Shown: one piece after another, positions 9,437 through 19,647 of the stretch
Layout: each line of letters starts with the position of its first letter
How positions within the stretch are numbered: the stretch's first letter is position 1
Source: Stentor coeruleus
Lineage: Eukaryota; Ciliophora; Heterotrichea; Heterotrichida; Stentoridae
Assembly: GCA_001970955.1 (NCBI GenBank)
Contig: MPUH01000213.1
Location: 16,410 to 80,409, forward strand
Direction: 5' to 3'
DNA length: 64,000 nt
Program-made: the position numbers and the translations under genes
The notes under the pieces: generated by a model
What the model saw: the letters and a program-made list of their open reading frames with translations, nothing else
Database searches by the model: none
What the model was told of the DNA's origin: nothing

Positions 9437-10555
9437 CTACCATATAGCTTCCTTGATTGTAATTCCGATTTTGTCTAATATTTTTTCTCTATAATAAAGA
9501 TAAATAGCTGCGGTGACTATAAACAATGCACAAGTAAACTGAATATCGAATTGAAACTCAAACATGAAAACACTTAAAATCGCAGAAAGGAACATGGATA
9601 TAGTAAAAGCTATAACATAAACAATATTATCCAAATACTTGAAAATAAAAGAAAGACTGATTCCCATAGCAGCTTGAGAAATAAGTACATGAACAGCACT
9701 AGCATCAAAGCCACTAAAAAGCCCATTATTCATCAAATGATCAGAATCTGAATATAAAAGCCATAAACAGTTAATAATGATCCCATAAACATAAAGGACA
9801 ATGTTTTGGAAAAAAATACTAAGCTGTTGAGTTTTTTTATAGTTAATCTCTGTATAAATGCTTGAACTTGAACTAGTAACACACATAATTACGCTTGCTA
9901 TTAAGCCATAAAATCCATTTTCTCCTTGTTTGACTTCAGTTTTACCATTTGGACTAGATAAAATCGCCCCAGAAGTTAGCATCATCAAAGCAAGCCATTG
10001 TAAATCAGTTTGTGGCCTTTTCATAATAAATCTGTAAAGAACCCCTGCAGTCATTATCCTAATGTTCCCAAAAACATGGAAAAGGGCTGGATTGATAAAG
10101 GAAATACCTACATAAACCATTGTATTAGCGATACCATAAAGTATTGATGGGACAATGAAATGTAAAGACTGACGGAAAGGAAGATTGTAAAGGTAAATTC
10201 GATCATTTGATGGAGTTGAGAAATATTGACATGTAAAAGCGCAGATACAAAAAGCGAGTTTGGATAATTCGACTAGAATGACCATAGTTGTTTTGTTATA
10301 TGAATAAGTACCATCTGGCTTTTTTGACATACCTACAGCAATTGGTTGCCAGGTTTTCATACCTATTGCTATAGCTAGGATAAGAAAGTATTTAAAATTT
10401 GAGATCTCAGTTTTTTTTGGCAGGATTCTGTCGATTTTGGATTTGTCTTCTGAATCCTCAGTTTCTACTTTGATTGTAATTTCTTCTTCTTTAATCCTAT
10501 TTTTCATTATTGGATCATAGAAATATGAGATGTCTTCATGTTGGACTTTTTTCAT
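9437..10555 (-). CDS. Nucleotide-sugar transporter (SLC35A-like)
   Basis: The 372-residue protein has a charged cytosolic N-terminus of about 50 residues and then around ten hydrophobic helices. Family features include MKTWQPIAVGMS early on, IANTMVYVGISFINPALFHVFGNIRI in the middle (helices 3-4), and TSGAILSSPNG. This is the pattern of the UDP-galactose/CMP-sialic-acid/UDP-GlcNAc transporter family, which exchanges a nucleotide sugar for the nucleoside monophosphate across the Golgi or ER membrane. The exact sugar cannot be read from sequence. It is convergent with the ArfGAP gene, with 21 bp between stops. Confidence 0.85.
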   Translation of the reverse strand: MKKVQHEDISYFYDPIMKNRIKEEEITIKVETEDSEDKSKIDRILPKKTEISNFKYFLILAIAIGMKTWQPIAVGMSKKPDGTYSYNKTTMVILVELSKLAFCICAFTCQYFSTPSNDRIYLYNLPFRQSLHFIVPSILYGIANTMVYVGISFINPALFHVFGNIRIMTAGVLYRFIMKRPQTDLQWLALMMLTSGAILSSPNGKTEVKQGENGFYGLIASVIMCVTSSSSSIYTEINYKKTQQLSIFFQNIVLYVYGIIINCLWLLYSDSDHLMNNGLFSGFDASAVHVLISQAAMGISLSFIFKYLDNIVYVIAFTISMFLSAILSVFMFEFQFDIQFTCALFIVTAAIYLYYREKILDKIGITIKEAIW

Positions 10556-11387
10556 TTTTCTTTACAAATGCAAAAGTTAAGGTTTTTTTATGTGCCTGTG
10601 AATTTAAGGGATTTTGAATGATACTTATAGAGTTAAGGTTTTTGGTTAAATTGTAGTTAAGATATTTTGATCGGTTGATGATTGATTTGATTATTTTAGT
10701 TGAAAATTGCAATAATATTATGGGTATAATAAATATTTTCTTTTGAGTTTTAGTAGGGATGATTTCTAGTTATGGATATGCATTAAATTGTTTTACGTTG
10801 AAAGTTGATTATATTGATAAATATTATATGTTGCAGAAGGTAATAAAAAAAATTAGCAAAATTTACGCGAAAATTATCAATGGTAACAATAATAAAACTA
10901 TTAGATATTATTTTGGAACAGAAGATTTAAAGAGTTTTAAATATAAAATATATTATAATAATAGAAGCTACTTTTGTTGTATTTTTCACTTCTAGAGATA
11001 TTTGGAATATCAATTTATAACATTTAAAACAAAGACTTAAGCATTCATAAAAACACACTGAAGCACAAGGAAGCTTATTTTTATTTTTATTTTAAAGGAA
11101 CCATTTTATAACATTAGGCTAGTTTAGGTCATGAAATCTTAAATTCTATCTTAAAACATTTGCAAAAATCTTAGTAGCTGGCACGGAGCTAAAGGATATT
11201 TATGATATATTTAGAAATATTATATTTAAAAATTTGATAAGAGGATAAGGGCAGTTAAAAAAATACAAAAACATTTTATAAGAACAATTTATAATATTTC
11301 ATCCGATATCTAGCACTTTGCATTTATCTCTATTCAAAATTCTAATTTTTTAACCATATTAAATGTAATCATGCTAAATTTAAGATT
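10556..11387. other. Intergenic, no gene seen
   Basis: The 832 bp are AT-rich. A 78-codon frame at 10759-10995 is dominated by Lys, Asn, Ile and Tyr as expected from random AT-rich DNA, so I do not call it a gene. Confidence 0.55.
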
Positions 11388-13307
11388 TTACTCTTTCTTC
11401 TCCTTATTTGCATCTTCTTCCTTGTTCTCCTCAGGTTTAGGCTCTTCAGTCTTAGCTTGTCCCTGGTAAATGCTCTTGCCAATCTCTAAAGAAACAGTCT
11501 TAACTTTCTCAATTCCTTGTTTCATTCCTTCAATATCATCACTAGCCATCTTCTCTTTCAATTCACTAATAGCCTGATTTAAGTCATTTTTAACATTTTC
11601 AGGAACTCTATCTTTATGTTCATGCATAGTCTTTTCAATGTTATAAATAGTATTATCTGCTTCATTCTTTGTATCAATAGCACTGCGTTTCTTCTCATCC
11701 TCAGCTTTAAGTCTTTCAGCTTCTTTAACCATTTTTTCAATATCTGCTTTGCTAAGTCCTCCTGAAGATTGGACAGTGATACTTGTGTCCTTACCAGTAG
11801 CCTTATCTTTAGCATTAACATGGACAAGTCCATTAGCATCAATATCAAAAGTGACTTCAATCTGTGGCATTCCTCTTGGTGAAGGAGGGATTCCACTAAG
11901 ATCGAAATTCCCTAAAAGCTTATTATCAGTAGCCATTTCTCTTTCTCCCTGAAGAACTTTGATTGTAACCGAAGGTTGATTATCAGCAGCAGTTGAAAAT
12001 ACTTGAGATTTTCTTGTTGGGATTGTTGTGTTTCTATTAATAATCCTTGTAAACACACCTCCAAGAGTCTCAATACCTAATGATAATGGGGTTACATCTA
12101 ACAACACTATTCCACCCATTTCTCCTTGAAGTACTCCTGCTTGGATTGCAGCTCCAACAGCTACAGCTTCATCTGGATTAACACTTTTATTAGGGTTTTT
12201 ACCATATAAATTCTTGACGAATTCTTGAACTTTAGGAACTCTTGACATGCCACCGACAAGGATGACTTCTTGGATTTCATTTTTTGTAAGACCTGAATCT
12301 TTTAAACATTGTTCACATGGTTTTTTGGTTTTTTCAATCAAATGTTCTGTGAGTTGTTCTAGTTTAGCTCTGGTCAATTTAATATTCATGTGCTTTGGAC
12401 CTGACTTATCAGCTGTTATGTAAGGTTGATTAATTTGAGTCATTGTGCTTGATGAGAGCTCGATTTTAGCTTTCTCAGCTGCTTCACGGACTCTTTGAAT
12501 GGCAGTTTTATCGAATTTCAAGTCAATGCCGGTTTCTTTTTTGAACTCATCGATTAGATAGTTCTGAAGGACATTGTCGAAATCCTCACCACCCAATGAT
12601 GTATCACCATTTGTTGATTTTACTTCAAAGACTCCTTGAGAAATTTCGAGAATCGATATATCGAAAGTACCTCCACCAAGGTCGAAAACTGCGATAATTT
12701 TGTTTTCAGTCTTGTCCAGACCATAAGCTAGAGCTGCTGCTGTTGGTTCATTTATAATTCTTTCAACTTCAAGTCCTGCAATTTGTCCTGCATCCTTTGT
12801 TGCTTGTCTTTGAGAATCGTTAAAGTATGCCGGGACCGTAATCACAGCTTTTTTTACCTGGCCACCCAGGTAAGCTTCTGCAGTTTCCTTCATTTTTGTA
12901 AGGACGAAAGCACCGATTTGGCTTGGGCTATACTTCTTACCTTGAGCTTCCATCCAAGCATCTCCATTTGATGCTTTTACAATCTTATAGGCCAGAGTTT
13001 TCAAATCCTTCTGAGTCATTGGGTCATCATATCTCCTTCCAATCAATCTCTTTGTCGCATATAAAGTGTTTTCTGGATTAGTTACTGCTTGTCTTTTGGC
13101 TGCAATTCCTACCAAACGTTCACCTTCTGCTGTGAAAGCTACGACTGATGGAGTAGTTCTCATGCCTTCTGAGTTTTCAATAACTTTTGGCTGGCCTCCT
13201 TCAAGAACTGCCACACATGAGTTTGTTGTGCCTAAATCTATTCCGATTGCTTTGGAAAAGTTTCTAGACAACACACTTCTTCTCATATGTGAAACTAGCC
13301 TTAACAT
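11388..13307 (-). CDS. HSPA9: Mitochondrial Hsp70 (mortalin/DnaK type)
   Basis: The 639-residue chaperone begins with a basic presequence ([19 protein letters not shown]) and then the ATPase signature [12 protein letters not shown] at residues 21-32. Other signatures are [15 protein letters not shown] and [17 protein letters not shown]. The substrate domain follows ([20 protein letters not shown]), and the tail is charged and ends [10 protein letters not shown]. DnaK-type insertions such as [19 protein letters not shown] and the presequence place it in mitochondria, not cytosol. It drives protein import through the TIM44 motor and folds matrix proteins. It is one uninterrupted exon with higher GC than its surroundings, as expected of a highly expressed gene. 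Confidence 0.96.
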   Translation of the reverse strand: MLRLVSHMRRSVLSRNFSKAIGIDLGTTNSCVAVLEGGQPKVIENSEGMRTTPSVVAFTAEGERLVGIAAKRQAVTNPENTLYATKRLIGRRYDDPMTQKDLKTLAYKIVKASNGDAWMEAQGKKYSPSQIGAFVLTKMKETAEAYLGGQVKKAVITVPAYFNDSQRQATKDAGQIAGLEVERIINEPTAAALAYGLDKTENKIIAVFDLGGGTFDISILEISQGVFEVKSTNGDTSLGGEDFDNVLQNYLIDEFKKETGIDLKFDKTAIQRVREAAEKAKIELSSSTMTQINQPYITADKSGPKHMNIKLTRAKLEQLTEHLIEKTKKPCEQCLKDSGLTKNEIQEVILVGGMSRVPKVQEFVKNLYGKNPNKSVNPDEAVAVGAAIQAGVLQGEMGGIVLLDVTPLSLGIETLGGVFTRIINRNTTIPTRKSQVFSTAADNQPSVTIKVLQGEREMATDNKLLGNFDLSGIPPSPRGMPQIEVTFDIDANGLVHVNAKDKATGKDTSITVQSSGGLSKADIEKMVKEAERLKAEDEKKRSAIDTKNEADNTIYNIEKTMHEHKDRVPENVKNDLNQAISELKEKMASDDIEGMKQGIEKVKTVSLEIGKSIYQGQAKTEEPKPEENKEEDANKEKKE

Positions 13308-13774
13308 TTATTACTAAAATGTCTGGTTTAAAATAAGTCGCTTGCTTTTAGTAATGGAATATCAAATATGATTATTTGATAAATAAATACTCCAACCTGT
13401 TAGAAAAAAGTAAAAATTGTTTGGTTTTTTTATTTTTCAGTTGGCCATTCTCTATTTTTATTATGGATAATATGTTAAGGGCTTATAAGGAACAAATAGA
13501 TAAGAGCAAAATAATTTAGTTTAATCATCAGTGATACATGAATTTAAAGATATCAAACCTAAATAAGTAAATTTATAAAGCTAATAGTAATATAGTTGTA
13601 TCTAATCTTTTTCACTTGGCTAAAGTGACAAATTTTCTTATATATTCCATGCATATTTCCAAATTCTAAATTTCTGACAATATATTATTTCTAACATAGT
13701 CTTGTATAATGTGTTTTCAAATATCAAATTTAATTTAATCATAAAGGTTATAAGCAATCAATTTAGAAATTATA
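13308..13774. other. Intergenic, presumptive 5' region of mtHsp70
   Basis: AT-rich, no coding sequence or RNA visible. It contains the promoter side of the Hsp70 gene. Confidence 0.5.
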
Positions 13775-13984
13775 ATGGATCTTCAACGAAAGCTTTTAAA
13801 TCCAGTTTCTTCTCAAACTCAAGTTGTTTCTCACAATACAATACAGAGCTTAGAAAAGAAAGATGTTAATTCAAAAGCTCTAATAAGAACCTTAGAATCG
13901 ATTGGGGATAAAAAAAATCTAAATCTCTCTTCATCTTTTCTAGGAGAAAAGGTATACAAATTTTATATCAGCCAGGTAAGTTGA
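13775..13984 (+). CDS. Small hypothetical protein or remnant of a larger gene
   Basis: A 69-codon frame (starts MDLQRKLLNPVSSQTQ) with a composition more protein-like than the AT background (Ser, Gln, Leu, few Asn/Ile runs). It ends just after LGEKVYKFYISQ at a GTAAGTTGA where no 15-16-nt intron fits. Further coding-like pieces follow at about 14120-14335, including SKDNFYLNNILEDLKFCMWE before a GT...AG 16-mer at 14255-14270. The pieces are in different frames, so this could be a decayed gene. I do not recognise the family. Confidence 0.3.
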   Translation: MDLQRKLLNPVSSQTQVVSHNTIQSLEKKDVNSKALIRTLESIGDKKNLNLSSSFLGEKVYKFYISQVS

Positions 13985-14447
13985 ATCGCACTGAATTATA
14001 ATTAAAAATTTATATCATTAGAAGCAAAAACCTTGAAATAAAAATTTGAGACTTAGAAGCAAATGAAGCATAAAAAATTATATGAAAAAAACTCAAGTTT
14101 TGTTAGTTTATAATTTATTTATAAACATTTCTCTTGATGAAGAAAGGATATGTCTAAAGAAACATACAAAAGTAGTGGTTAGCATTCAGTAAAGATAATT
14201 TTTATCTTAATAATATTTTAGAAGATTTAAAATTTTGTATGTGGGAAATCGCTGGTGAGTTGTTTTCCAGTTTTTCATATTAAAATGCCTAATTTAATAA
14301 ATACCAGAATATCCAAAAGCCCATCCTAAATTATATTTATTAATCATCACCTTCATAAAACTAAATCAAACTCAAATCTACAGGAATAAATTCATCATTT
14401 TTTCAATAAAAACAAACCCAGCAGCTTCTTTAAATCTATTAAAAATA
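13985..14447 (+). other. Possible degraded continuation of the 13775 gene
   Basis: Coding-like fragments occur in two frames: LDEERICLKKHTKVVVSIQ at about 14134-14190 and a fragment ending MWEIA at about 14182-14254. GTGAGTTGTTTTCCAG at 14255-14270 has the size and ends of a tiny intron, and the frame stays open after it to a stop near 14332. The fragments do not join into one frame. Confidence 0.25.
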
Positions 14448-15428
14448 ATGGATGATGACCCAACTCTAAGAATCCAAAAATTAATCAAGCCTCCATCAAA
14501 AGCTTTAATCCACGAGCGCTTATTCAAAGAGTCAATTCTCTGTCAAAAACTCTCAACTCCTTATCAAAAAAAACTAGAAGCCCAAAAATCAGAGCCCCTC
14601 AGGAATGGTCAAAAAATTGAAGATGCCCTAATCCAATCCAAACATAAAAGCAAAGCTGAAATTTTGCAGCTTAAAAAAAAATACCAATCCGAAGAGCTAA
14701 AATCTCTTCAAAAAGTTCCAAAAATAAACGAAAACTCTAAACTTTTAGCCAGCCGGACATCAAGTTTCCTCACTGACATAAAATCAGCATATCTAAAATC
14801 CATAATTACTTCATCAAGACCAAGTAGAATAACATTAAATCAACACAGTAGGACAATAAAAACAGCCAGAATCTGCCTTGATGACTTAGATTTAAGACCG
14901 AGTTACTGTAAAACCCCACATGCATACAAAGTAATCCCAACAAAAGAAAGGCCAATTCATATCCAAACCTTAACAAAAAATTATGAATCTCCACAAAGTC
15001 CAGTTAATCTATTAAATATGGATACTTTATCTAGAAATCAATATTGGATTCAGTTAAAAGCTCAACATTTGGAGAAAATTCAAAAAGAAGTTTTTGATAA
15101 AACAACAAAAGAATGCTTGTTTTCACCTAAACTTGTCCCAAGAATTAATATTAGTTGTATTACCCCTCAGCCTAAATCTTTTAATATATCCCCTATTAGA
15201 CAAAAATATTCTATTAGAGGGTCGCAAAATAGTTCGCCTATGTTAAGTCCGAGTAGTGGTTTTAATAGCAAAATATCTAGTCTGAGAGAAAAGTTTGAGA
15301 TAAATTGCTATGGATCACTTTCACCACATAGGAAAAAAATTGGCTTTAAGGCTGGAATGAATTTAAAAAAGTTCATGCAAGTTGCCCAGCCGATGATTAG
15401 ATATATGTCTCCTAGATATTTAAGGTAA
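14448..15428 (+). CDS. Basic ciliate protein of unknown function
   Basis: The 326-residue product is very basic, with no membrane segment. It has a helical charged part (about residues 45-100) and a segment near residues 200-230 reading LKAQHLEKIQKEVFDKTTKE followed by CLFSPKLVP. That last pattern (helix, then ECxFxPK) is common in ciliate and flagellate cytoskeletal or basal-body proteins. Many SP/TP sites (SSPMLSPSSG, SLSPHRKK) suggest phosphorylation. The gene has an A-rich leader and a single exon. A cytoskeletal role is only a suggestion from composition and motif. Confidence 0.65.
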   Translation: MDDDPTLRIQKLIKPPSKALIHERLFKESILCQKLSTPYQKKLEAQKSEPLRNGQKIEDALIQSKHKSKAEILQLKKKYQSEELKSLQKVPKINENSKLLASRTSSFLTDIKSAYLKSIITSSRPSRITLNQHSRTIKTARICLDDLDLRPSYCKTPHAYKVIPTKERPIHIQTLTKNYESPQSPVNLLNMDTLSRNQYWIQLKAQHLEKIQKEVFDKTTKECLFSPKLVPRINISCITPQPKSFNISPIRQKYSIRGSQNSSPMLSPSSGFNSKISSLREKFEINCYGSLSPHRKKIGFKAGMNLKKFMQVAQPMIRYMSPRYLR

Positions 15429-15505
15429 TTTAATAATCCTTAATGAGGAATTGTATATTTGGTAAATGATTTAAGAATTTAAGTAAGAAAATTTATATAT
15501 CTTTT

Positions 15506-15621
15506 ATATAATAATACTCATATACTAATCTAATAAATACTTTCATAGCATAATCTCACTTATATTATATAATAATACTCATATACTAATCTAATAAATA
15601 CTTTCATAGTATAATCTCACT
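15506..15621. repeat. 61-bp near-perfect tandem duplication
   Basis: The sequence ATAATACTCATATACTAATC... ending TCTCACT at 15560 recurs with a 61-bp period, ending at 15621. The copies differ at one base (C at 15549, T at 15610). The difference argues for a real duplication and not an assembly overlap. It sits between two convergent 3' ends. Confidence 0.9.
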
Positions 15622-15717
15622 ATAAAAATTGTCATGTTTCTACCTTAATTCCTTTTCAATATCTTCATCTAAAACTCAACTATTTCCTACATCAATTTAT
15701 TCTATTAATAACATATT

Positions 15718-17337
15718 TCACACAATAGTAACTTTTGTCTGAGACACACCCTGAAAACCTTCAAGCCACAGTTTTAAGTTCCCAGCTTTAAAATAAAGTT
15801 TGCAAGGCATGCTTATATAAACCCTGCCATCTTCTGTTATCTTAACTTGTGGAAAAGGTGTAACACTACTAATAGTAAATATCTGTAGCCTAGTATCAAA
15901 ATGTACAGATAAACCTTGTAATGGGACAAATGACTGAGGTGTATGAGAAATATTTGAAGTAAAACTCCAAAGAATATTTTGGGTTATAACAAAAAACCTT
16001 TCCTTCCAGTCACGATTACATTTATAAGCTAAATGTCCAGAATACGGTTCATTGGTAAAGATCAATTTACTAGGTAATTCAATAATTGGGTTACGAAGAG
16101 TCTGTTTTTGAACTTCTTCATATACCCAAGAAAGATACTTTTCAGAGAAATTTTCCCCATCATGCATTCCTGCAGTGCTTGTAACAAAATCAGCTCTGCT
16201 CATTGGAGAGCTAATCTGCCCATGCAACGAAAAGTCCAACATAATAATATTCAAAGTTAAGCTTTCAACTGATTCTACTGACTTGAAATGTGATGATTTA
16301 TCCCAAAAACTCCTAGCAAAGTTTTTAATCACATTATTAGCTCGTGAATTATCAATAGGCAAACTAGCACATCTCATAAGTTTCCTAAGAGCAGCAAGCA
16401 GATTACTTTTCTTAAATGCAAAAAACTCCATATAAGCTTTAGAAAGTTCATCATAAAAAGGTTCAGGGTCAGATAAAATACACCCAAGAACTTCAGGGTG
16501 TACATCAACTTTATATAAAAACTCTGCCACATAATTATAATCCTGTTCAACTAAACCTGTCAATATAAGTAAAGCTAATCCTTTATACGGATTAACATTC
16601 AAAATTTTCAAAGCTAGGCTTTCTAATCCTTTACTCAAACATCTAACAACTCCTATTTGATACTCTCCAATTTTCGCCCATTTTTTCACAGTTTTTTTCT
16701 TACTAACTTCAATAGTCAAAGATATAGGTCGTGGGAAAGCTTTTTTTGCTGTAATATCATATAATGTTTTTGGGGAACTTTGCATACGAGGTGACTCAGC
16801 ATCTTCAGAACGTTGTTTCCAGTATTTAATAAACTCTTGCTGGGTTATTGTATCACTTGCTAAATCCCAAGGGGTTTCTCCATTCCTGTTTATTATAGTA
16901 GCATCAGCATTATATTGTAAAAGCAAAGCTACAATTTCTGAATGGGCAAAATAAGATGCTATATGTAAAGAAGCCCATCCTGCACAATCTGTTATGTTAA
17001 GAGAAGCTCGATGATTTAAAAGTACACGAACTACTTCTAAACAACCTTGTCTACAGGCTATATGCAAAGGACTTGTTCTATTTTCATCATAAGTATCTGC
17101 TGGAGCTCCTGATTTGATTATTTGGATCACTTGTTCTGAGTTGTTACTTGCTGATGAGACCATTAAAGATCTTTCTTGGGGGTTGAGAAAACGCATGGCT
17201 TCGATACAAAGACGACCTTTGGGAACCCCAACTTCTTTGTGGATTGCAAGCTCATCACGGTCTAGTATTGCTGGAGCTAAACAACCAGCACATACAGTTT
17301 TTTTCTTTTGAGATGAGTGTGTGACGTTATTTCCCAT
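15718..17337 (-). CDS. Ankyrin-Sec7-PH domain protein, putative Arf exchange factor
   Basis: The 539-residue protein starts MGNNVTHSS, a good N-myristoylation signal, followed by a CAGCLAP pair of cysteines. Ankyrin repeats span about residues 85-175 (SPLHIACRQGCLEVVRVLLNHRA, ASLHIASYFAHSEIVALLL, in part). A Sec7-like domain spans about residues 225-410 (ALRKLMRCASLPIDNSRANN, then SLTLNIIMLDFSLHG). A PH-like domain fills about residues 425-535 and ends with the typical Trp helix (LKLWLEGFQ). In Sec7 proteins the catalytic glutamic finger sits in LPGE; here it is LPID, giving Asp at residue 329. Activity may therefore be altered. Myristoyl plus PH would place it on membranes. Confidence 0.75.
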   Translation of the reverse strand: MGNNVTHSSQKKKTVCAGCLAPAILDRDELAIHKEVGVPKGRLCIEAMRFLNPQERSLMVSSASNNSEQVIQIIKSGAPADTYDENRTSPLHIACRQGCLEVVRVLLNHRASLNITDCAGWASLHIASYFAHSEIVALLLQYNADATIINRNGETPWDLASDTITQQEFIKYWKQRSEDAESPRMQSSPKTLYDITAKKAFPRPISLTIEVSKKKTVKKWAKIGEYQIGVVRCLSKGLESLALKILNVNPYKGLALLILTGLVEQDYNYVAEFLYKVDVHPEVLGCILSDPEPFYDELSKAYMEFFAFKKSNLLAALRKLMRCASLPIDNSRANNVIKNFARSFWDKSSHFKSVESVESLTLNIIMLDFSLHGQISSPMSRADFVTSTAGMHDGENFSEKYLSWVYEEVQKQTLRNPIIELPSKLIFTNEPYSGHLAYKCNRDWKERFFVITQNILWSFTSNISHTPQSFVPLQGLSVHFDTRLQIFTISSVTPFPQVKITEDGRVYISMPCKLYFKAGNLKLWLEGFQGVSQTKVTIV

Positions 17338-17976
17338 TGTATTAGAGATTTTTTAAAGAAAATAGCTAGAGTGAAAGGTTGGGTTGCTTATGGTTTTTGA
17401 GTTAAAATAAAACTTAAGGATAGAAAGATGATTTTATTAGGTGGAGAATGGTTGAGTTAAGAAGATTTTGTGATTTTAGAGATAGATTTTTGATTTGGCA
17501 TGGGTTTTTGATTGAGATCGTTTAGGTTTTGGTTTTGAAAGATTTTGAAGATTTGATTGTTTTAGCGGGAAGCAGTGGGGATTTAAAATTTTGATGATTA
17601 TTGTTTTGTTTAAGTTTTTGGAAATAATAAGTAAAAATAATGTGTTGGGTGTTTAGGCTTTAACTCATGTTCACACTTTATGTATGATAGTTGCTGTTGT
17701 TATAAGTCTTGATGATTTTGCTGATAATTTGAGTTTACCAAAAACGACATGAATTTTCTAAAATAAAATATGCCGAAATAGTTTATAATTTTATGTTCTA
17801 TCTAATTCATAAAATCGCTACTGCCAATATCATTTAAACAATATTCGATATATATGGCGGGACCANAATAGTTTATAATTTTATGTTCTATCTAATTCAT
17901 AAAATCGCTACTGCCAATATCATTTAAACAATATTCGATATATATGGCGGGACCATTTTGTATGTTATTATTTCAA
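17338..17976. other. Intergenic with scaffold-join artefact
   Basis: A divergent region between the Sec7 gene and a small gene. It includes an N at 17866 flanked by an 89-bp duplication. If one copy is removed the intergenic region shrinks to about 550 bp. No gene is visible. Confidence 0.6.
17777..17955. repeat. 89-bp duplication around a single N (assembly join)
   Basis: 17777-17865 is repeated exactly at 17867-17955 with only the N at 17866 between. This marks an unresolved contig overlap, not a biological repeat. Confidence 0.9.
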
Positions 17977-18207
17977 ATGGAAGAAATCAATTTTCACGAA
18001 ATCATCGAGTCTGACAAAGACCCATCAAATTTAAGCAATCAGGCTTTAAATAGACTAATAAGTCGTTTGAATCACCCAAGAGTTAAAAGACTTTCATCTG
18101 ATTCTCTTGAAAAAACCAAAAAAAGGCCATCCACAACTTTTACTCCAATGAAACCAGTCCCCCCTGGCTATGAAGCAACAAAACCTGTTATAAGATTCGT
18201 AAATTAA
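17977..18207 (+). CDS. Small hypothetical protein
   Basis: From the ATG at 17977 the frame encodes 76 residues, starting MEEINFHEIIESDKDPSN and ending KPVIRFVN. An ATG 33 bp upstream would add a short hydrophobic stretch but lies next to the duplicated assembly segment, so I prefer 17977. The protein is helical and acidic first, then basic with RVKRLSSDSLEKTKKRPS, a likely phosphorylated region, and a Pro-rich end (MKPVPPGYEATKP). No family recognised. The length and composition support a real gene, but this is not certain. Confidence 0.5.
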   Translation: MEEINFHEIIESDKDPSNLSNQALNRLISRLNHPRVKRLSSDSLEKTKKRPSTTFTPMKPVPPGYEATKPVIRFVN

Positions 18208-18389
18208 CATCTTTAATCAAATAACTAGTGCTAAAAGTGTTATTTTTAGCAATTAATAATACAAGTTTATATTCAACTGTTTCATAATCCTTTTATTCAT
18301 ATTAAAATATCTATTTAGTTTATGTAAAATCCTAAATTTTGGTTTAAGAAGAATACGCATTAAGACCAAGTTTTAATATAAAAATATTT

Positions 18390-19313
18390 TTATTCGTCAA
18401 AAATTCTTATTAGACTTGGCAATGATACCCTTTCATAATGCCTTTGACCTGAACTACTTATTATCCCTGCTTGAAAAAATTGTACGGAGTTTACAGCATC
18501 AAAGTGTCCATAAAAATTTTTAAGTACCTCACCCGATGAATTATATTTTACTATAGTTCCGTCATTGTTACCTATTAAAAGGTCTAAGTTTGTATTTACA
18601 TCGAAGAGTATTTTTTGGAATGTATTGTGGGTTCTAGGGAATGAAAATAAATTTACAGGCAATGATGGATTTCTTAAGTCCCATAAGAGAATTTGGCTGT
18701 CTTTTCTACCTCCTACATACAAATAATTTCCTTCAATTATACATTGTATAACTCCACCTTCTTGACCTTCAAGAGCACTTAACATTTTCCCACTTCTTCT
18801 ATCAATAATATAAACTAATCTGTTAAAGCTTCCAAGAAATACAAGATTCTTGTTACAACAAATTGCATTTATTACAGATCTCTGTCTTAGAATATCTTGA
18901 GAAATCACTTTTTTTGAAGAATTTGCTGTTTCTATATCATATTCATATACAGTATTCCCTAGTGTGGTTAAAAATTTACTATTATCATATGCACATGCTG
19001 TATATGGAGATTTGATTTCACAAAGGTGGTTGTAAATCGGATACTTTTGAATTAATTTTGTAGTTGATGTCTTTCTTAAAGATATTGGGTGATCTTTAAT
19101 CAGTGATAAATAAAATTCTGAGCTTCCTGCCCAAAGATAATCATAAATTGTGTTAGACTCTTGATATTGAACTTTCTTGATGATTTCTTTTGATAGACTA
19201 ACTGCAAAAATTTCAATCATTAATCCTTGTCTGACAAGTATATTGGGCTCGCTATATTTGACTGGTGAAAAAAACTCAAAATTAGCTTGAGCTTCACTTA
19301 CTAGCCTTGCCAT
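18390..19313 (-). CDS. WRAP53/TCAB1-like WD40 protein
   Basis: From the ATG at 19313 (MARLVSEAQANFEFF) the protein has about 307 residues; an upstream ATG at 19406 only adds an UTR-like hydrophobic stretch. WD40-type blocks fill it. The segment GGRKDSQILLWDLRNPSLPV followed by FQKILFDV matches the ARKDAELLCWDLR...QRIYFDL region of WRAP53, and the C-terminal SSSGQRHYE matches its ATASGQR block. WRAP53/TCAB1 binds the CAB box of telomerase RNA and small Cajal RNAs. Ciliates need much telomerase to cap new macronuclear chromosomes, so the call is reasonable. It is motif-based and other WD40 families remain possible. Confidence 0.6.
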   Translation of the reverse strand: MARLVSEAQANFEFFSPVKYSEPNILVRQGLMIEIFAVSLSKEIIKKVQYQESNTIYDYLWAGSSEFYLSLIKDHPISLRKTSTTKLIQKYPIYNHLCEIKSPYTACAYDNSKFLTTLGNTVYEYDIETANSSKKVISQDILRQRSVINAICCNKNLVFLGSFNRLVYIIDRRSGKMLSALEGQEGGVIQCIIEGNYLYVGGRKDSQILLWDLRNPSLPVNLFSFPRTHNTFQKILFDVNTNLDLLIGNNDGTIVKYNSSGEVLKNFYGHFDAVNSVQFFQAGIISSSGQRHYERVSLPSLIRIFDE

Positions 19314-19647
19314 TATTACATAAAAGTACACTATTTTAATAGAGATTAAGTATTTTAAAACTAAATCAAACTTTCCAGACCTTAAGAGAATCTTTACATT
19401 TAGCATTCCAAAGTATTTTAAGTATTTTAAGTATATTATAATATATTATTTAATAATACTTTCCAACATAATATTATATAAAACAATAGGCTACTCTAAA
19501 TAATATCATTCTAAACTATATCATGCATATATTAAATACACATCATTCTTCTCTTTTATAAAGTAAAAACAAACAAAATTACATAAAGGCAACCACAACA
19601 TTTATCATAGTTAATAATAACTTTTGAATTAGAATCTTATAGACGAA

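Noticed and set aside
10759-10995. 78-codon plus-strand frame
   Set aside because: Lys/Asn/Ile/Tyr composition of random AT-rich DNA, no homologue pattern, no leader context.
13985-14332. Full gene joined by several tiny introns after 13775
   Set aside because: Only one GT...AG 16-mer fits; the other frame changes have no intron of 15-16 nt.
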